Shown: positions 12,787-26,135 of the stretch, one piece after another
How positions within the stretch are numbered: the stretch's first letter is position 1
Layout: each line of letters starts with the position of its first letter
From: Onchocerca lupi
Lineage: Eukaryota; Nematoda; Chromadorea; Rhabditida; Onchocercidae
Direction: 5' to 3'
Assembly (NCBI GenBank): GCA_028564675.1
Contig: JAOVVO010000235.1
Span: 1 to 64,000, forward strand
Length of the DNA stretch: 64,000 nucleotides
The notes under the pieces: model-generated
The model's input: the letters and a program-made list of their open reading frames with translations, nothing else
Told to the model about the DNA's origin: nothing
Databases searched by the model: none
Translations under genes and position numbers: made by a program

Positions 12787-12842
12787 TGACCTTTGACCTT
12801 ATAACGCCAATTTGACCTTATATATGACCTTATAACGCCAAG
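12787..12842. promoter_or_regulatory. Cluster of four nuclear-receptor half-sites including a perfect DR1
   Basis: TGACCT occurs at 12787-12792, 12794-12799, 12813-12818 and 12825-12830. The first two are spaced by one base, giving a perfect DR1 (AGGTCAAAGGTCA on the minus strand). The block also repeats TTGACCTTATA and ATAACGCCAA. It starts 416 bp after the ETS stop codon. Regulatory use is inferred. Confidence 0.45.
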
Positions 12843-14689
12843 TTTAAAACATGCTGATGATCCCGCATCATGAATTAGTCGTTTTAAAATGTACATTTGA
12901 AGAGCTAAATCAAATTAAATTTCAAATTCATGAGTTTATTTTTTTAATTTTTAATTTTATTGGATTGAGTAGCATAACTTTTTATAATTTTATTTGTCAA
13001 TAAGAAGTAATTAATTCAACTATATACTTTTCATCGCTTTCTGTTTCTTTCGTCAATTTACTCAGCATGATCATAGAATAAATTGTTTATTGATTTTTTG
13101 TTTCAAAATAATTTTTAAAATATGAATTACAATCAATAAATATATTGTGATCATTTGCTTCAATTTTCTCTTCAAAATTTGCTATGCAAAATAAGAAAAT
13201 GAATTTTTGCTGTTTAAGGGAAAAAAATTCTCTGATTTAGGCAATAATCCTGTTTTCTTCGATTGATCAATGTAGTTTGAAAGAAACTGAATTTTTGAAT
13301 TAAAAAGAAATTGAATTTTGAGAAGGAAATCAGAATTTTTTCACTTATTTGATGGTAAAAATCATAATTGAGAGATAAAAAGAGAAAAAAAAATGAGAAA
13401 TGACGAATCTATCTTAATTTTTAATGTCTGATTGATTTAAATTCCTGTTGATAATTTATAAAAATAAATCAATATGATCAATTCCTCCCTCTTCGGATGA
13501 TCTCTACAATGTCTTAATTATTTCTTGATCGGTTTCCTTAGAAAGCTTTCAACGATCAAATTAAAGCGTTATCATCATTATCATGAATCTTAAAACGATT
13601 TATTTCATATGAAAAAAAAAAAAAAAATAGTAAGATCTTAAAATCCTTCCTTCTTAACTGTCCTTTCTATTCTTTTAAAGTGCTATTTTCGGTTCAACTA
13701 ATTTAAGATATAATTTTATGGAATAATTTGACAAATTTTCTTCATGAAGTAATTTGTCATTATTTGAAAAAAACTATATGGAATGATTTGTATGTCTTTT
13801 TCGACTGAAGATTTTTCATTCCTTTTTTTTTTTTTTTTTTTTTCAAAATAATACCTTTTTCCAAACATTTCATGGATATTACCTTTAAAGTGATAAAACT
13901 TATAATATCTTTTTGTTGGAAATTTCGGACTTTTTTATAAATTATTTTAGATTGTTCAGATTTATTTCTTCTTTTTTGTGATATTTTCCAGAAAATATTC
14001 CGTACTGTATAACTTCCAGCAATAGTGCTCGACCATATACCGGATATAATCATAGACGGATTATACCTGATTCGGCTAACCGATTTTTTTATATCCGGAT
14101 AAAATATACTGTCTAGTTCCTTCGATTCTACTCTCTTTTGACCATCTTCAATCAATCTTAAGCTTTTCACTATTTGAGAAATTATTACAAGAAAAAGAAA
14201 ACTACAGATTCCGGATATCTCTGCAAGACTATTTTTCTAATTGACCGAATTAAACTCGATTTCATTAAACAAAAAAAAAAAATACTTTACTCCATTGATT
14301 TGCAGGAAAATGTACTTATATGAATGATTTTTATTAAATTATGCTATATGTTAAATAGACTTTAGTAATTGGACATATAAATCAATTTTCAGTAAAATTT
14401 GATGATGTGATAAAATGATTTTGATATTTTGAATTCCATTTTTTTCTTGCTATCGAAATTCATTAATTTGAAAATTCAAAGTAAATTAATCAGAAATTTT
14501 GGAAATATCAGATAAACAATTTATATTTCCTTATTGTCAATTACTACATATCCGGATATTCCGCGAATAAAAAACATCAATAATTTTTCATAATTAATGG
14601 AATATTTTTATTACTCCTTTTACTAGGGAAAATATCATAAAAAGTTAAAATCATTTGCAAACTTACTCTACAATTTATCCTTAAAAATT

Positions 14690-14780
14690 TTAGATTAATC
14701 ATTTTTCATATATAATAAATTTTAGATTAATCATTTTAGATTAATCAAAATTTTAGATTAATCATTTTTCATATATAATC
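14690..14780. repeat. Repeated TTTTAGATTAATCA block
   Basis: Four close copies of TTTAGATTAATCA occur in about 90 bp, two of them followed by the same TTTTTCATATATAAT stretch. Non-coding, in the ETS/nhl-1 intergenic region. Confidence 0.7.
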
Positions 14781-14943
14781 ATGTATCTAAAATACTATCA
14801 ATTTTTTTCTCAATTTATTATGCGATATTAACAGTTGACAAATTTGTACGATTTATTTGAACAAAAAGAAAAAAATATTAACATATCAATTAATTAAATT
14901 AATCAATGAAATTATTCCATCAATTAAATTAATCAATTCAGCA

Positions 14944-14949
14944 TTTATT
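14944..14949 (-). terminator. Likely poly(A) signal of nhl-1
   Basis: AATAAA on the minus strand, about 80 nt past the nhl-1 stop codon at 15027-15029, with a T-rich tract between. The position suits a 3'-end processing signal; the cleavage site is not determined. Confidence 0.5.
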
Positions 14950-15026
14950 ATCAAATAATATTTTTTAGAAAGTTTCGTAAAAAAAGGAAAAAAAAAAGAA
15001 AGAAAGAAAAAAACAAAGAAAAATGA

Positions 15027-18000
15027 CTAGAACAATTGGATACGATGATTTTCACGATCGGAAACAACAATTGTGGTATCAATGAGTGCGACCGCTTCAA
15101 CACCTTTAAGTTGTCCCGGTGCATTACCCCAGCTACCAAAACTATGCATAAAACGTCCATTCGGGTAAAAAATTTGCACACGATTGTTACCACTATCAGC
15201 TACGATAATAAAACCCTGAAAAAAAAGAAACAACCAAGTATTTTTTGCTTTTTCAAATCCATTTATCAATTTAATTGAAATTTCAAAAATTAATTTTAAA
15301 TGCTCCTAGAAATTTAACTTTCCATAATTTACTTATTCAAATTCAAAAAGATAATGAATAAAAGGAACGAGGCGTAAGAAAGAAAAAGTTTTGATAATTT
15401 GAAAGGAAAATTTCAAATTATTTCATGAATTTTTTTACAAAGACAAGTAATAGGGTAAAGGAAAACGCAAAAGACTTTCAAATTTCAGCAAAATTGCCTG
15501 AACAATAACAATTCCCCCGAAATAAACCGAATAAGTAAACAAATGGAATTACTGAAAGATTGGATACATTTCTGGCTTCATTGTTTGTTTGTTTCTGAAT
15601 TCATAAATTTAAATTTAAAAAATAAAATGATGAAAATTAAAATATTTCCTTACAAATAACAATGAAGATATTTTCACAAAAATTCCAAACGTACGAACGA
15701 TGAATAAAATTATGAGGTTGAGGGAGGAAGGAGGTTTTCGAATATATATGGGAAGTTGTGTGAGAGGTTTTTTTGGGACACAAAACCTGGTCATCAACGG
15801 CGATTCCACGTGGGAATTTCATTTGACCGTTTTGGTATCCTTCGGAACCAAATTGAAAGATTGGATTGCCACTGTGATCAAAGATGCAAACTCGATGATT
15901 CGAACTGTCTGTTACATAAATATTTTGCGTTCGTTTATGAATCGCAATGAATTGTGGATGATGAAATTGGCCAATTCCTGGGCCCATTGTACCAAATTTG
16001 CCAGCAAATTGTCCCTTATTATCGAACATTTGGACACGATGATTGTCCTGAATTGCTTTTTCCTCGTCAATTTGCACACTTTTGTTGATGTTATCAGTTT
16101 AAATTTGGAATTCTTCTTTCAAGTTTAGAATCATCTTTTTTACTTGCTCTTAACAAATTTAAAATATTCTGAATCAACTATGCTAAACTCAATATTCTTA
16201 TCTATTGAAAAAAATATCAAGAAATCATTTCTTTCATACTGAATTCAATTCTCAGTCAATCAGTAAGTATCAAAAATTCTCGTCACTATCAGTAAACAAT
16301 ATCAGTAATCAGTAATCAATAATCAACCAGTAATTTTCTAACAGATGCGCTAATGAAAACTTAGCCTAATACTTAATCAAAAGTTTATGATTCGTACGAT
16401 CGTCCATTTTAGTACAGCACATCATTTCTGTTAGTTTTAATCGTTGCTTTTTTTCCACCAACAAAAAAGGTTTTTGACATAGTTTTGGCAAAAAAAAAAA
16501 CTTGGCTTGCATCAGTTTTGTCCACAAATCGGCCAAGCAGCGAGTATTTCAATCAAAAATATTTACGCCAATATTTTTATGTAATTGTATAACTATGTTT
16601 TTGATCCCACAAAAGTCTCAAAAAAGACGTAATTGACGATATTTTCCGTTCCGAAAGAAAAACGTCAGATGCGTGCATTGTACTTTGACGTTTTAACGTA
16701 ATCTAATAACTGAAATCAGACTGTATTCGAATGATTCCGGAAATTGGGAGTAATAATGATCTAGCTTAATACTTATTAGACTATTTTTGTTTTTGTTAAA
16801 TCTCAGGTACCCTACGTACCTTATCCACAACGTAGATTATTCCCATATCATCAACGGCTACACCCCACGGATTGTTGAAACGACCGTTCGATGGGCCATG
16901 TCCACCAAATTTTCTCACGCAATGGCCATTTTGATCAAAAAACATGATCCGATGATTGTACCGATCGGAAACAATCAAATGTTTGTATCGACTGTAACAT
17001 ACATCAGCAGCACTATCTAATTGTGCATCACCGCTACCGTATCTTCCGAACATTCGTAACAAACGTCCACTGGTATTAAATATGCAAATGCGATGATTAC
17101 TACTATCGCATACCGCAAATTCATTACCACCTAAGACTGCAAGACCACGTGGCCAATTAAGTTCGCCTTCTTTGGAACCTTTTTTACCAAAGACCAATTT
17201 TGGTTTTGCTTTTGCCAGATAATCAACGGTACAGATGAAACGTGGAGCTTGAAATAGACGACCATCGTGGAAATTTTCACAATCCAACGTAATACTCGAT
17301 CGTTTACGGTAACGTGATCGACGATCCTGACTTGTTAGAGAGGAAGCAGCTACCGCCATATCGCTGGTGTCGCTATCTTGTCGCATCATTGCGGCATTAC
17401 CGGATAAACGACTGGAGCGTTCTAGAAGGAGCTGTTGAACTCGACTATTTGATGATGGTATCTGGCTAGTTGTATTAGAACTAGTATTGCTATTATTATT
17501 ACCATCAATCGATGAAAATGCTACACTTGCCAGATTACTCTGTTGACCGTTCAAAGCAGCTAGCACAGAAATCAAATCGGGATTTGTTTTGGAACGTTGA
17601 TAACGTTGTCGACGTCTCAATAACCAGGATGGCAATTGCTCACCTGGATAATGCATAATCGGAATCGGTAATGATGCTCCTTCAGCGTTTTCCGTTGTTA
17701 GAAGTGTTTCCTGAGTTGTAGCCACTGATGAGAGAGGTGTTGGATCGGAAGCACGTTGATGAATGAGCGATTCTTTGGTTTCAGAAGCACTTCGACAAAT
17801 GATTCGGAAACGATTGCTCTTCTGTTTCTGTTGTATCGGTTCATTTTCACATTCACTTTCATCACTTGTATTAGCATCATTATTGCTACTATTGCTACTA
17901 CTATTGTTATTACTATTAGTACCATTCAGTGGTATCATTTGTTTCGATGACATATTCTGAATTCGATATGCACGACGCATTTCATGTGCTGTACGAATAT

Positions 18001-21000
18001 TTTCAACTTTCTCATTCAAACTTGCATCATCACTTGATATTTGTCGTGGCAATGGTGGTTTCCGTGTAAATTTCACTGTCGTTGAAAATTTTGAAGTGGT
18101 ACTAGCAGTTTCATCTTGATGATTGCTTACTGATGCAGGTATTGGTATATGACTCTGATTAACAGATTTTTGAGATTGTGATGATATTGTTGTTGTAGTT
18201 GTTGTTGTTGATGATGTATTATTATTATTATTATTATTAGCAGATGTTTCCAATGATTGTTGTGATGATTTTAAGATATTTCTTGAGTTTGGTGATAATG
18301 ATGTAGTATCAGTGATAATCTTTGCGCTTGTTTGATTAGTATCTGTTTGTCTAATTTCAGTTGCTGATTGATTCTTAGCTAGCATAATTGCTGCTGATTC
18401 TGGTGTTGATTGATGTTGACCTTCATTTAATACGACACCTTTTGGAACAACCAGAAATTTGTTCACTGAATTATTGTCATCTGAAGTAGCACTACCTTGT
18501 CTTGAATTATTGCTACTACCAGTAGCTGATAAACTTTCAGAGACAACTTTTGCAATTACGGTTGTTGGATCATTTTTTGTCATAGCATTCGTCGTAGTAG
18601 CAATAGATGCACTTACACCGTTTCCAACTACGGTACGACTCCATGGACTATTTCCTGGCTTATGACAAGTGCTATTACCGATATTACCGGAAATACCGAT
18701 ACTATTACCAGCACCTGTTAGTTGGCTAGAATTATCAAATTTTTCCGGTCTTAATCGATTCCATGCTTCTTCTTCCATTTGTTGTCGACGACGATAACGA
18801 ATGGACATCATATCATCTTCACCAGCGTTAACACGCATTCCGTAACGACCTACGCTACCACGAAACTCGTTTTGGGCCCGTCCACCTCCTTCTTCCAAAT
18901 CAACCATCCGTTTATTGGCATACTTATAGTTGTCCGATTCGTAACCAATTTTCATCGGACGTGGCAGATAGGATTGTTCCAACGGTAGATAGCGTCCAGC
19001 AAATTGCGGTAGCATTACGGTAAGTTCGCCAAAATTCGCAATAGCTGTTGGCAACTTTGAAGCATCATCACCAGGCGAAAAGCGTAACTTTTTCGAGAAA
19101 AGTTCGTCGGCATCAGGCTGAAATTTAAGAGTTGAGAAAAAAAATCTTTTTTTTTTTAATATAAAAAATTGATCAGTTAACATGAAATAAAAAGAATGAT
19201 TAAATGAATGATACCAAAAGTTACTTTTAAACAAAAATATTTTGAATGTAAACTTTTTAACTGACTAATATTTCTTCTGTTAAAACATACAGTGGAAATT
19301 TCAGTAAAATAAAAGTATTCTTGCAAAGTTGAATTAAGAATTAACTTTATTCCAAATCACTCGGTGTCATTATCAGTGTTAAAATCATATCCATACTGCT
19401 CTAACTTTCCTCAGTAATATGGTTTATCATCTGGTCAATGAAATGGTAATGAGTGGACATGACGTACACTTCAAATCGCTAGAAGGACTTGAGAATCTTT
19501 CTAGTTTTCTTTCTTTACTCAAAACTACAGCCAGGATATTTAGCAAAGGATTTACTACTTACTTCAAAATCTATCTCTTAGAATAGGACAAATTTAAAAT
19601 TAAAAAAATATTTGGAACAAATTTAAAATAAAAATAGAAGAAAGCATAGTTTTATATTTCATAAATAAATGATAGAATAATTTCAAGGTTTTATAAACAA
19701 ACAATGGAATAATTTTTGGATTTTTCTTTTAGGTTATCCTATTCTTTTAGTGAGAACCACATGCTAATAATACCGAATATCTGTCTTATAATTCTATTAT
19801 AAAAAATAATATTTCTAAATGTTATATGCAAATTAGGAACAGAATAACGCTAAGCAGAGTTAGTTTACTTGAAAATTTCTCAAATATTCCAATCCTTCTG
19901 AGAAAACATTCTTCAATTTCACCAATTCAGAATCTTGCACTTCTCGTTCACCCTTCAGCGCAGCTTCCAAATATGCACAACCTAGAAAAAAAATGACTTT
20001 TTTCTTCCAAATGAGAGATACCAAGTTTTTTTGTTTTTTTTTTTTTAGAAAACTCTCTTAATTTGTAAAATTAGGAATTTTTTTAATCGATATTTCTTTT
20101 AGGCTAAAGCTTTGCAATCCAATAAAACAATCAATATTATGTCTGAGTTTCTTAAGCGAGAGATTTGAATAATAATAAATCAAGAAAATATATCGTGTAC
20201 TTCATACATTGAAGATGATTTTTCTTTAAATTTTGGCTGAAATTTTATTTTAAAAGAAGAAATATCTAATGGGAAAGAGTTATGTGCCATCATTTTAATA
20301 TTTGTCCAAATTTCATATTACCAGTGAATCAAATGATGAAATTGGGGATAGAAATATTTAAGAAAAATTTTAAAACCTTCGCTCATATTCGAACTTTCAA
20401 TTTCAAGTACATCACGTAAATTACGCATAAGTCGAGTTTCGGTTGTATGAAATGTTTCGATTTCTTCGATGAACATGTCTTCGCGTTTTTTTAATTCTCG
20501 ATAATAACGACGGAAATATTCTCTGACCTATAAATGAAATTTTAGAGAAATGATAATGGAATAATGTCAAGATACTAAAAATTAATATAATGGTATCAAA
20601 AACTTGAAAAAAAAAAATAAAAATTTTTAATTCTTTTATGAGGTCTTGTTTATTCCTCATTCTTCATTCATCGATTTAGTTGAAATTAACTAAGTGTTCT
20701 TCTCGACTTCTTCAATTTAATTATCTTTTCAACAATCCCTATTGATGTTGCTTCAAAAAACATGCTTCAGATATATTAAGAAGACCTTAAATTGTTTTAC
20801 TAATAATTTCATTTTAAAATAAACAAAATATGGTACTTCATCTTTTGCTGTTTCGCAATTCAGTGATAAAAGTTCGGCTCCTTTACTTAAACCATCAGAT
20901 GCTTCTGTGATTCGATTTGATAAGCGTTTGACCTGAAATATGGCACATTTTTTGTTCCAAATTATATTCCCTAAATTCTTTTTAAAATTGAAAGTTCCAA

Positions 21001-24000
21001 AACGCTTCATAATGTTTAAAAGAGATTGCTTCTAAAAAGATATTTAAAAAAAGGGAAATATTTAAAGCTACGAGTTTCACAATTTTTTTGCATACTTTAA
21101 ATTCCCTAACTTCGAAATGAATAAATCTTATTTATTTCAGCCTTTTTTTCAGCATTATTCTCTACTAATATCTTCCAGTAGATTAAAAATATTGGCTTCT
21201 GTACTATCATGCTTCATTCATTATCTTCAAGACAAACTTAACAGTGTTAAATTATTTGATATGATTTTAAGCGCCAAATTCAAAATGTCAAAACTTATTT
21301 CTATCAGAATAGTGCTATTAAACTGATCTTAATTGAAATTATTGCAATAATTAAGCCCAAGTTGAACCTGATTGAGCATTCTTGTTAGATCACGTTTTAA
21401 CATTTCCATATGTGTCGCGCGACAATCAGTACAAGTTCGTTTTTCACAATGAGCACAAATGTCCAAGACAGCTTTCTCCTCGCAAACTTTACATCGCTCC
21501 AAATTATACCTTTAAATTTTCTAAAATTCTTCATCTCGAACCAAAAGCAACTTTTAATTAATTAAATGTTAATTGAGCACAATTATTTTTGTACTTTACT
21601 CTACAGATGTTTATCAGTTAACGTGGTCAATATATGCTAATTGAATTGATAAGCAAAAACATAGTCTTCAGGCATTATCAGTTCTTCTATTCGATCCCTC
21701 TAAACAGCTGTGCAATTTTTCTGTTTTCATTTTGTGCTGAGGAGAAGAGCATCAACTTGCACCTGTCACAAAATTTTTCTCTTCCTAGTATCATTTTCCA
21801 CTTCTCTTCCTTGTTATCAATATATCTTTCTTACGTAATCAAATTTTAAGCACTTGGCCCTTCACTTTCACTCTTCCATCTCCCGATATTTCCTCCAAAA
21901 CTAAACTCAATCTGATATTGTCGTAAGAAAGAGGATGGAAAAGAATATATTCTTACATACTTACTAACTTCTCAAACAAAACTACATAATTCGAGAGTTT
22001 TAAAAAGTTAATTCTTGGTGAATTTTTAAAACAGCAATATGAACTGAATTTCATATGAATGAATCGAAGAAATTTTTTCGAAAAAAAAAAATTTTCTGAA
22101 AAACAAAAAACAATGAAATATTATCTTTTGTTTTATTACTTCTCTTCCTTTTCCTTTCTTTTTTTCCAGCAATTATAAATATTCAATAATTACAAAAACA
22201 ATACAAATATTTAATAATTAAAAAAGAAAAAATTATAAAAGTTTTCTTTCTTTTTTTTTCAGATATTTCATTCTAATTTTAGTAGTATTTTATTCTATTT
22301 TCTTACTTTTAATCTAATCCATCCATCTTTCCATTATATTTTATATTCTATCTTCTCATAATTCTAGTCATAATTTTATTTTTGAAATAAAAATTAAAAA
22401 AAAAAAAGGAAAATAATGGAACCTTTGGATGTATGCTTCTAATTGAGCAGCATTATCATCTGTTGCTTGCAAATGTATATCCAAAAAACCGGTAAGTGTA
22501 TAATTGGATTGAAAATTTTTAACACCTTCATACGGTACCGGATGTTCCGCTCTACATTCCGGACATTTCAATACACGATGAATCAAATCAACGCAATTAT
22601 CCAAACACGGTAAACAAAATGTATGATGACATGGTAATAATTTCGGTTGTCTGCAAAATATTTTACCAAAATAATCATTTAATTTAATCAATTTAATTCA
22701 ATTTCTTGAAATAAAGATAACAAGATAATAGATAATTTACAAGTTTCTTTTTCAATTTGAATAAATTCAACAATGTAAACTCTTTTTCTTTCTTTTTTTT
22801 TTCAATTTTGAGAGAAAAAAAGAAAAAAAAAAGGGAATTACAGATGTAAGAAAACGATGAATCATTCCCTTTGATATTATATCTTTCTTTATGATCGATT
22901 ATATATTTTTAGACGAAAAAGAAAAAAGTGCTCATCTTGAAATGTATTTTTTTTTTTTTTTTTTTTTTTGCAAAAATGCTTAAGTAATTCTCTCAGTAGG
23001 AAAATTGGCTTGAAAAAAAAAGAAGTATTTTGAAATGTAAGATATAATGAGCAAAAAAGGCGCAAAAGCAAAAGGTAAAAAGTAAAAAAGTTTCAAATTT
23101 AGCCAACAATAATGGAACTTACAAAGTTGGAAATGAGAAAAGCGGGAATGTCATAAAATGGAGCGATGAAACTACTGAAAGCTAATTTTTGAAAGCTAAT
23201 TGATGTAAGATACAGGAAATTATTTCCAGAAGAAAACAAGAATAGATCGGATTCAGAAAGAAGTTATTCTTCAGCGTGATACAAGTAAAAATCAAATCAT
23301 TAATTATTCAGACTGTAGATGACATTTCTGAATTAGTAATTCAAAGGAGCAATTCTTTCATAATTTCTCAAAAGTTTTCAAAATTCATAACAGTAATATT
23401 GGATGCTCTTATTAAATCCATAATTTTTAAGTTAAAACGATAAATCATAGATTTGATCACAAATAAACAACAAATTTATTATTCAAAATTGAAATATTGG
23501 GCGAAAAGTATTTCCTACGGAAACTTTTGAAACTTTCAAATGCTAATGGAGAATAAAAATCGAATTATATCTTTCAGAATCAGATCATATTTTTAAAAAA
23601 AAAAAAAATCTATTTGAAATATATATTTATTATCACATCACTTTATCATTGATATTCTTCGATTATTCAATGGATCGTATTTTCTAGTGCTAGCACAAGG
23701 AAACATTAAACATAGCAGTGTTATGAATTTTTGAAAAGTAATCTAATATCAACCAATCGTTCTAGTTGATTTCATCGTACACTGATTCAAATAGCTGATA
23801 ATGTTGATTGTCTGGTTATTTAGTTTAAATATACGATTAATATCAACTAGAATATATGTTATATATCAATGCTAAAGCATAAACCCCGTAGTTCTTTAAT
23901 AGCACGAAGACGACATAAATGAAATATGCTTCATTCTCAAAATTGAGTTATATCACGATGACGAGTGAAAACCAATATGAAGTTAGATTACGATGATACT

Positions 24001-25074
24001 TCATTTATAGAAGTGACCTACAGAAATTTCCAATTTACATAGATTTTCAAATTTTATCTTTTCTACTGGTTAGTTATTGTGAATAGGAAAACAAGAAAAA
24101 TTTTACTTTCATGGAGTAGAAATTATCATGATAAATTGATATTTCAATATCTCAGATACGTCGTTAGCTATCAAAAGATATATGCCATGAAGAGATCAAA
24201 AATTATCATGATAAATTGATATTTCAATATCTCGGATACGTCGTTAGCTATCAAAAGATATATACCATGAAGAGATCAAATAATGCAAAAGTTTTATGAA
24301 CTACAGAATTTTCATTTAAACAGTTTTTAGGAAAATCAATAAAAACTACTTTCATAGTAAAAAAAAGAAAAAAAAAAGCTAAATCTTTTCAAATTGATCT
24401 TTTTCTGGAGAAAAAGAACCGTCTATAGCGGTTATTATCATCATACAAGATTAGAATAAGAAAATATAGTGATAAATTAAAAACTAAACAAAGATCTATT
24501 TAATTTAAAAATAACTCATTTTAAAAAGCTAAACAATTTATTCGTTGAGTTTATAAATATCAATGAAAAATTTATTAAAATTTCAATTTGCAATTTAAAC
24601 TCGTAAAATTTCAGCTCAAAAGTCAAATTTTATATCTCAATATAAATTGAATATATTAATGAGCAAAAAAAGAAAAAAAAAAAAAAAGTATACTTTCTTT
24701 CAGGAAGCCTAAATTATTAAATCATTAATCAATAATAAATTTAAAAATAAAATTTAAAGCAAATTTTAGACAAGAATTTAATTAAAATTATTGAAATAAC
24801 ATTTATATATTTCATATAATAATTTTCAAAAAAATAATTTCATTTTCTTATAAAAATTTTTTTTCATACATAAAAAAAAATCTTACTTATAACGATCCAA
24901 GCAAATTGGACATGTTAGTAGTTGTTCAATTTTTTCCAATGGATTTTCAAATTCTGGTGGTCGTACAGATGGTGGAAGTAGAAGCATTTGACGAATTGGA
25001 TCAAGAGATGTGGCGGCATTGGTCATTGTTAGTTGCGATGATGTGGCGGTGTTGTTCGTTGAGGTTGTAGTCAT
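15027..25074 (-). CDS. nhl-1: RING / B-box / coiled-coil / NHL-repeat protein (NHL-1 type)
   Basis: Nine exons on the minus strand: 25074-24887, 22650-22423, 21509-21368, 20932-20837, 20527-20377, 19981-19869, 19117-16820, 16047-15787, 15215-15027. All joins keep frame and give 1221 aa. The C3HC4 RING ligands are C55, C58, C70, H72, C75, C78, C92 and C95. A B-box follows (C145, C148, C157, C160, C165, C168, H172), then a helical, probably coiled-coil stretch (about 185-300). A Ser/Thr/Asn-rich linker fills most of the 2.3 kb exon, and six NHL repeats end the protein (from about residue 940, with SSNHRICIF, RYNHRIMFF, DNHRVQMF, SSNHRVCIF, GNNRVQIF and ENHRIQLF cores). I see no filamin domain, unlike TRIM2/3. 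The family consists of cytoplasmic E3 ligases or scaffolds in which NHL blades bind RNA or protein. The closest fit is C. elegans NHL-1, though the linker looks longer here. The start at 25074 is the first Met after a poly(T) stretch; an in-frame Met at 25125 reads through that stretch and is less likely. Confidence 0.9.
22651..24886 (-). other. Intron 1 of nhl-1 (2.2 kb), with an 80-bp tandem duplication
   Basis: Splits the RING domain between its second and third zinc ligands (TATAA|GTAAGA to TTGCAG|A, rebuilding a Lys codon). It is AT-rich with many A-runs. The only clear structure is the near-perfect duplication at 24121-24280. No exon or nested gene was seen. Confidence 0.7.
24121..24280. 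repeat. 80-bp near-perfect tandem duplication
   Basis: Copy 1 is 24121-24200 and copy 2 is 24201-24280. They differ at only two positions (24154/24234 and 24184/24264), indicating a recent event or one maintained by conversion. It lies inside nhl-1 intron 1. Confidence 0.95.
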
Positions 25075-26096
25075 TGGATTGATTGATACAATAAAAAAAA
25101 AAAAAAAGAAAAAAAAAATTGCCAAAAGTTTGGCTTCTTTTCTAGAAATTCACAAATTTCATTTATCGTCCAAAAAAAAAAATATATATGTATATATTAT
25201 AACAGAAATAATTGAATTTTATCTTTTTTTTTTTTTTTTTTTTTTTTTGTCTAGTTTAGATAGATAAAAATGGTTAGAGTGAAAATTTTTTAAATTTTCA
25301 TTCTCAATCTCGACAATTATTGCTGTTACTGCTGTTGCTGCTGCTACTGTTGTTGAATGATGATAGAAGAAGTTTGATGAAAATTGAAAATTGAAAAGAC
25401 GGAAGAAAGCTCGGATTTTTGCTCCTCCTGAATTATAAGTTTTAGTTCCTCCTCTCAAAATTTAGTTCCTCCTCTCAAAACGCTTCTTCTTCTTCTTCTT
25501 CTTCTTCATATGATGTTATAGAATGAAGATTGGGACAAAATTGAGTTTGAGACTTCGAAAACTCTCGAACATTTCCACAATCTCGAGCTTTTTTCTCTTT
25601 TCACTCTTCTTCTGTCTTTTCGCTCTTTCCATTTCAAATGAACTATTTCCAGTTCATTTCAAAAGTAAAGATTTTAGATTTTCATTCTCGATCTCAAGAT
25701 TATTGCTGTTGCTGTTACTGCTGACTGCCACTGTTGTTGAATGATGATAGAAGCAGTTTGATGAAAATTGAAAAAGCGGAAGAAAGCTCGAATTTTAGCA
25801 AAAAGCACAATTTCTTCTCTTCTCCTATCCTCTAAATATTCTAGCTTAGAACTAAATTTTTTCCTTGTGAAATTATAAGGACATTTTGAAAAAAAAAAAA
25901 AATATATAAAACGAGGAAAAGTTTCGAAATTCTGAAGCAAAATTCTTCATTTCTTATAATTACATTAATTATTGACCAAATGAAATATCTAATTTATATA
26001 TAATATTAACAATAACAAGTACCATAGTTAAGTATCGGTAATTTATAGCTTGTTTACTCATATAAAACTATGCTATTCTGCCATATTTCATTTTTA

Positions 26097-26135
<39 letters not shown>

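Larger units (their letters stand above)
12372..15026. other. Convergent intergenic region between the ETS gene and nhl-1
   Basis: Holds the 3' flanks of two genes that point at each other. Notable contents are a TGACCT half-site cluster (12787-12842), TCCGGA palindromes at 14094, 14210 and 14551, a repeated TTTTAGATTAATCA block (about 14690-14780) and the likely nhl-1 poly(A) signal. An AATAAA on the plus strand near 13077 could serve the ETS gene. A 136-codon minus-strand frame (13760-14170) is somewhat richer in GC than its surroundings but has no recognisable domain. No gene is called. Confidence 0.5.

Noticed and set aside
13760..14170. 136-codon minus-strand open frame between the ETS gene and nhl-1
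   Set aside because: Part of it runs through a poly(T)/poly(A) tract, no domain is recognisable and no splice context supports it. It is slightly GC-richer than its surroundings, so transcript evidence could revive it.
15700..16128. 142-codon plus-strand frame
   Set aside because: Antisense shadow of an nhl-1 NHL-repeat exon, which has clear protein signatures on the minus strand.
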